Under the pieces are notes generated by a model. The model did not search any database. It was not told the origin of the DNA and saw only the letters and a program-made list of their open reading frames with translations. From positions 1 through 48,605 of IMG/VR virus record IMGVR_UViG_3300017963_000357: DNA of 48,605 nt. One strand, 5' to 3'. Made by a program: the position numbers and the translations under genes. Source of the stretch: a virus. Shown piece by piece: positions 46,361 through 48,605 of this stretch; the stretch's first letter is position 1, and each line of letters opens with the position of its first letter.

Positions 46361-46714
46361 ATGCTTCCAAACCTCAAAACCCTCTCAGATGGTCGTTATC
46401 GTGTTAAAATGGAAATCCCGCTCAGTCGGAACATCCAAAACCAAATCATCCCTTTCATCGGCAAAGCCGGACACATGTATTGCTACGGCCCCGGGCGAAT
46501 CGGTGTTTCAATCGACATAAAGGGACCCCGCCGCAAAGCCCTTCTAGCTCTCCCAGGCGCCAGAATCGAGCAGGATGGCGACGACGGGATGAACATTTCC
46601 CTCCCAACCGACACATTCGATTCAGTCGCTGCAATCATGAAACCCTACCGAATTCCTAATCTGTCGCCCGAAGAACGTCAACGTCGACGGGATAGAATAT
46701 CGTTCATCCGGTAA
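46361..46714 (+). CDS. Unknown protein (117 aa), lone rightward gene
   Basis: MLPNLKTLSDGRYRVKMEIP, then IIPFIGKAGHMYCYGPGRIG and a basic tail LSPEERQRRRDRISFIR. It has its own strong promoter and a good AGGAG, among leftward genes: an arrangement typical of a regulator or moron. No domain recognised. Confidence 0.8.
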   Translation: MLPNLKTLSDGRYRVKMEIPLSRNIQNQIIPFIGKAGHMYCYGPGRIGVSIDIKGPRRKALLALPGARIEQDGDDGMNISLPTDTFDSVAAIMKPYRIPNLSPEERQRRRDRISFIR

Positions 46715-46739
46715 AAAAGGCACCTCTTACGAGCGCCAG

Positions 46740-46803
46740 CGAGCGCAAAGCCCTCCAAAGGTAGTTGGAGCCCCCTAGCCCTGTTTGCGCTCGTCTACGC
46801 TCA
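46740..46803. terminator. Nested hairpin between convergent genes
   Basis: Outer arms CGAGCGCAAA (46740-46749) and TTTGCGCTCG (46794-46803), inner arms CTCCAA (46753-46758) and TTGGAG (46765-46770). It lies between a rightward gene and the 3' end of a leftward gene. No T-run, so it may be structural or a bidirectional Rho-type stop. Confidence 0.5.
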
Positions 46804-47005
46804 ATTTAGCCATATTCCGCCGTCCGGCACCTATCCACACCGCCACCCGCACCTCTTGGACCAGATTTGACGATAATCCGACTGGTATCGGTGTTGACAG
46901 TATTGACAGCTGAAACGCATCACGCACCACTCGACGGTGGAAGCTAATCCGCACCACCGGAGCAACCTGCTCATTCAGCATCTTTGTCACGGGTAGTGGA
47001 TTCAT
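46775..47005 (-). CDS. Leftward MNPL variant of the MTP family (76 aa)
   Basis: MNPLPVTKMLNEQVAPVVRI, ending MAKLSVDERKQG. Thr is replaced by Asn in the head. It follows two leftward MTP members. Kinship to the array rests mainly on the start and size. Confidence 0.5.
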   Translation of the reverse strand: MNPLPVTKMLNEQVAPVVRISFHRRVVRDAFQLSILSTPIPVGLSSNLVQEVRVAVWIGAGRRNMAKLSVDERKQG

Positions 47006-47090
47006 TGTCGCGATTCCTATACCTTTTGCGACCTTTAATGGTCACACAGGCGTGATTACTGTCGAAGTCAACCTATGTCGTGCGACTGTT

Positions 47091-47249
47091 TTAACCGATG
47101 TCATCGTCCAGCTCCAGCAGAATCCATATAATCTCGTCCACCTCTCCGACCAGCAGCTCAGCGCCAATCAGTGGCGCCTCCCCATACGTTATGACTTGAT
47201 CAAGTCGCGCACGTGTTTCATGCCAGAGAATCGCGGCCAGTGGTGTCAT
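47091..47249 (-). CDS. Leftward MTPL-family gene (52 aa)
   Basis: ATGACACCACTG start: MTPLAAILWHETRARLDQVI, acidic end IIWILLELDDDIG. It overlaps the upstream MTPV frame by 32 bases. Confidence 0.6.
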   Translation of the reverse strand: MTPLAAILWHETRARLDQVITYGEAPLIGAELLVGEVDEIIWILLELDDDIG

Positions 47250-47418
47250 CCCGTATCTTCCCCCAAACCAGTCTCACCAGCGCACGTGGTAGGTCCCTGT
47301 CATTCGGTAACACGAGTTGAAGCCGACCAGGCCACACAGCACACATGAACCCTCGAAACTGAGTAGTCATGATATACCTATTTCTCGGCATTTCCCTTAT
47401 TTCCGGCACAGGCGTCAT
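47218..47418 (-). CDS. Leftward MTPV-family gene (66 aa)
   Basis: MTPVPEIREMPRNRYIMTTQ, later FMCAVWPGRLQLV and LVRLVWGKIRDD with the family's V-W pairs. Its ATG forms an overlap with the Cys-rich gene's stop at 47415. Confidence 0.6.
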   Translation of the reverse strand: MTPVPEIREMPRNRYIMTTQFRGFMCAVWPGRLQLVLPNDRDLPRALVRLVWGKIRDDTTGRDSLA

Positions 47419-47876
47419 TCGTCGCCCTCTTCCTCATAGTCAATGTAATCGTAGAAAGGCTTCCAGACCATAACAGCCACCGAATCGTCATAACCCTCCC
47501 GCAGGTCGGTCTGGACGGTTTCCTTGACATATTCGGCACCAGCGCTGGTAAGGTCATTACCGAGAAAGCAGCCATACTTGAAACCGTCGGGAGTTTGCTC
47601 ACAGTTGACACAGTCCTCATGATTACCACAATGCTGAGGACAGTCACTTTCCTCATCATCGCTACACCACTTCGGATACTCATCACTGTCATACGTGCGC
47701 TCATCCATCCCACGCAGATAGTCGTTCAGCGCCTTGCAGGACGCAAACTCGGAAACACGCTCACCATCCGGCGTAACGGAAAGAGCCCGATCATGCCACA
47801 TGACGTCAGCAATGGAGTCTTTGGCTTGGTCGATACAATCGTCACAATAGATGTCAGCACGGTAAATCCCTGCCAT
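47415..47876 (-). CDS. Cys-rich acidic protein (153 aa)
   Basis: MAGIYRADIYCDDCIDQAKD, later CSDDEESDCPQHCGNHEDCVNC: multiple C-x2-C pairs that should bind zinc. Acidic C-terminus. Proteins with the 'YRADIYCDDC' start are common in environmental phages; function unknown. Confidence 0.8.
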   Translation of the reverse strand: MAGIYRADIYCDDCIDQAKDSIADVMWHDRALSVTPDGERVSEFASCKALNDYLRGMDERTYDSDEYPKWCSDDEESDCPQHCGNHEDCVNCEQTPDGFKYGCFLGNDLTSAGAEYVKETVQTDLREGYDDSVAVMVWKPFYDYIDYEEEGDE

Positions 47877-47880
47877 CGTT

Positions 47881-48123
47881 TCAACCCTCCAAATCGCTTA
47901 GAGTCAACGCTTTCCGTTCAAGCGACGCAACAGCTACATGCCAACCGAGTGACATAATCGACCTAAGCAGCGAATGCACACTTTCGTCATGAACGAATTC
48001 TTTCACCGCATTGCACGTATCATGCGTAACCTGTTTGTCTTGCGCAAGCTGATCAACCACTATTTCCTGCATTTGATCAGCCATCGCCAATTTGTAGATT
48101 GCAGAACGTTCAAGCGTTTTCAT
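47881..48123 (-). CDS. Helical protein (80 aa)
   Basis: Start MKTLERSAIYKLAMADQMQE at 48123 with GGAGG 9 bases upstream. Fully helical sequence with SLLRSIMSLGWHVAVASLERK. Unknown function. Confidence 0.7.
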   Translation of the reverse strand: MKTLERSAIYKLAMADQMQEIVVDQLAQDKQVTHDTCNAVKEFVHDESVHSLLRSIMSLGWHVAVASLERKALTLSDLEG

Positions 48124-48271
48124 CGTTACAAGCCTCCATATCCCAAGGATACTCGAAGAACACAAAACCGTCACGAGAGACATAGGCGAGCATGCCCGGA
48201 CGATCGGTCCAGCAGTCGAACCTGGCACAACGGGCGCCAAGCATACACGTGCGCCAGCTGAACTCAATCAT
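48110..48271 (-). CDS. Small protein (53 aa)
   Basis: Start MIEFSWRTCMLGARCARFDC at 48271, overlapping the previous stop by 8 bases. Cys-rich N-terminus, then LAYVSRDGFVFFEYPWD. Unknown function. Confidence 0.65.
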   Translation of the reverse strand: MIEFSWRTCMLGARCARFDCWTDRPGMLAYVSRDGFVFFEYPWDMEACNDENA

Positions 48272-48524
48272 CACACCACCTATGAAGGTCACCACTCGTA
48301 CATTCGGCAACGGTGATGTTACAGTCAAGAGCCTTACGACCGGTAAACTTGGCAACAGCGTCGCCATAGACACCGTACGGATTACCGTCAGCGTACCCCT
48401 CAATCGTCACAATCGGACTAATCATCGATTCGCCCATCGGCGTCTCTGCAACCATCACAATCCGGAAAGGCTTCTGATTCGTCTTAGGCTCCCGCACGTA
48501 CTCACGTATTACAATCACGTTCAT
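48264..48524 (-). CDS. Unknown protein (86 aa)
   Basis: MNVIVIREYVREPKTNQKPF, then VMVAETPMGESMISPIVTIE and CNITVAECTSGDLHRWCDD. Beta-rich. It follows the partial gene at the edge by 3 bases. Confidence 0.7.
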   Translation of the reverse strand: MNVIVIREYVREPKTNQKPFRIVMVAETPMGESMISPIVTIEGYADGNPYGVYGDAVAKFTGRKALDCNITVAECTSGDLHRWCDD

Positions 48525-48527
48525 CGG

Positions 48528-48605
48528 TCAACCCCTCTTCTCATCGTTACTCGTATCATCCAACCAAACGTCAGTGTGCGAACAATCATCGCCCTTCGTA
48601 CAGGC
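48528..48605 (-). CDS. Partial gene at the right edge (last 25 codons)
   Basis: The visible end reads CTKGDDCSHTDVWLDD and closes NDEKRG before TGA at 48528. It is in frame to the window edge. The two Cys and a His suggest a small metal-binding protein. Confidence 0.55.
   Translation of the reverse strand, partial: ACTKGDDCSHTDVWLDDTSNDEKRG

Overview
The window is part of a tailed-phage genome (or an integrated copy of one). It has a complete long-tailed (siphovirus-type) virion module: large terminase, portal, scaffold, a P22-like coat protein, neck proteins, tail tube, a G/T tail-assembly pair, a 1239-residue tape measure and tail-tip proteins. I see no ribosomal, metabolic, integrase or replication-polymerase gene. 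The host cannot be read directly. The DUF6745 / HGExTGHxH gene pair, the DQVW-type tetrapeptide repeats, and the exported thioredoxin-like and papain-like proteins make me think of Planctomycetota or another environmental Gram-negative host; that is inference only.

Layout. (1) Positions 1-30706 form one leftward late region, read from a divergent promoter near 30730. In transcription order it holds a putative small terminase, a holin-like protein, a zinc-ribbon protein, exported proteins (PKD-like/proline-rich, papain-like protease, thioredoxin-like), a zinc-finger protein, an acidic PETVVEP-repeat protein, TerL, an HNH endonuclease, portal, adaptor, scaffold and capsid, then a terminator. 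Next come a membrane protein, a collar / repeat-fibre / collar adhesin set, neck genes and the tail tube, then a second terminator. The tail-assembly G/T pair, tape measure and tail-tip genes follow and run off the left edge. (2) Positions 30829-37440 form a rightward operon of tightly overlapping (ATGA) genes: an extremely acidic 55-residue first product, many small unknowns, a metallophosphatase, a Thg1-type 3'-5' RNA polymerase, a secreted trypsin-like protease, and, from its own strong promoter, a DUF6745 protein with its HGExTGHxH partner, closed by a UUCG terminator. (3) Positions 37449-42183 hold the most unusual object: a telescoped array of about 29 mini-genes. Nearly all begin Met-Thr-Pro-Leu (or a close variant) and each stop codon is usually buried in the next ATGAC start. 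Several are pure [N/D]QV[W/R/G] tetrapeptide repeats; the others look like diverged relatives. (4) Positions 42184-43160 have no convincing gene but carry 19-bp tandem repeats, a C-rich/G-rich inverted structure and two copies of a 43-bp element with a palindromic core. (5) Positions 43161-46064 hold leftward small genes, many behind copies of one promoter-operator-leader cassette. (6) Positions 46096-48605 hold more small leftward genes, including dispersed members of the MTP family, and one rightward gene with a strong promoter.

How it fits together: the left arm builds the particle and probably exports lysis or surface-modifying enzymes. The right arm looks like an accessory, host-interaction arm with a DNA-mimic-like acidic protein, a possible tRNA-repair pair, an exported protease, a multi-copy regulon of small proteins and the MTPL mini-gene array. 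The array, with the repeat-less DUF6745 gene just upstream, is my best candidate for an undescribed system. All coordinates were read by eye from the sequence and translations; family names come from motif recognition, not from searches.
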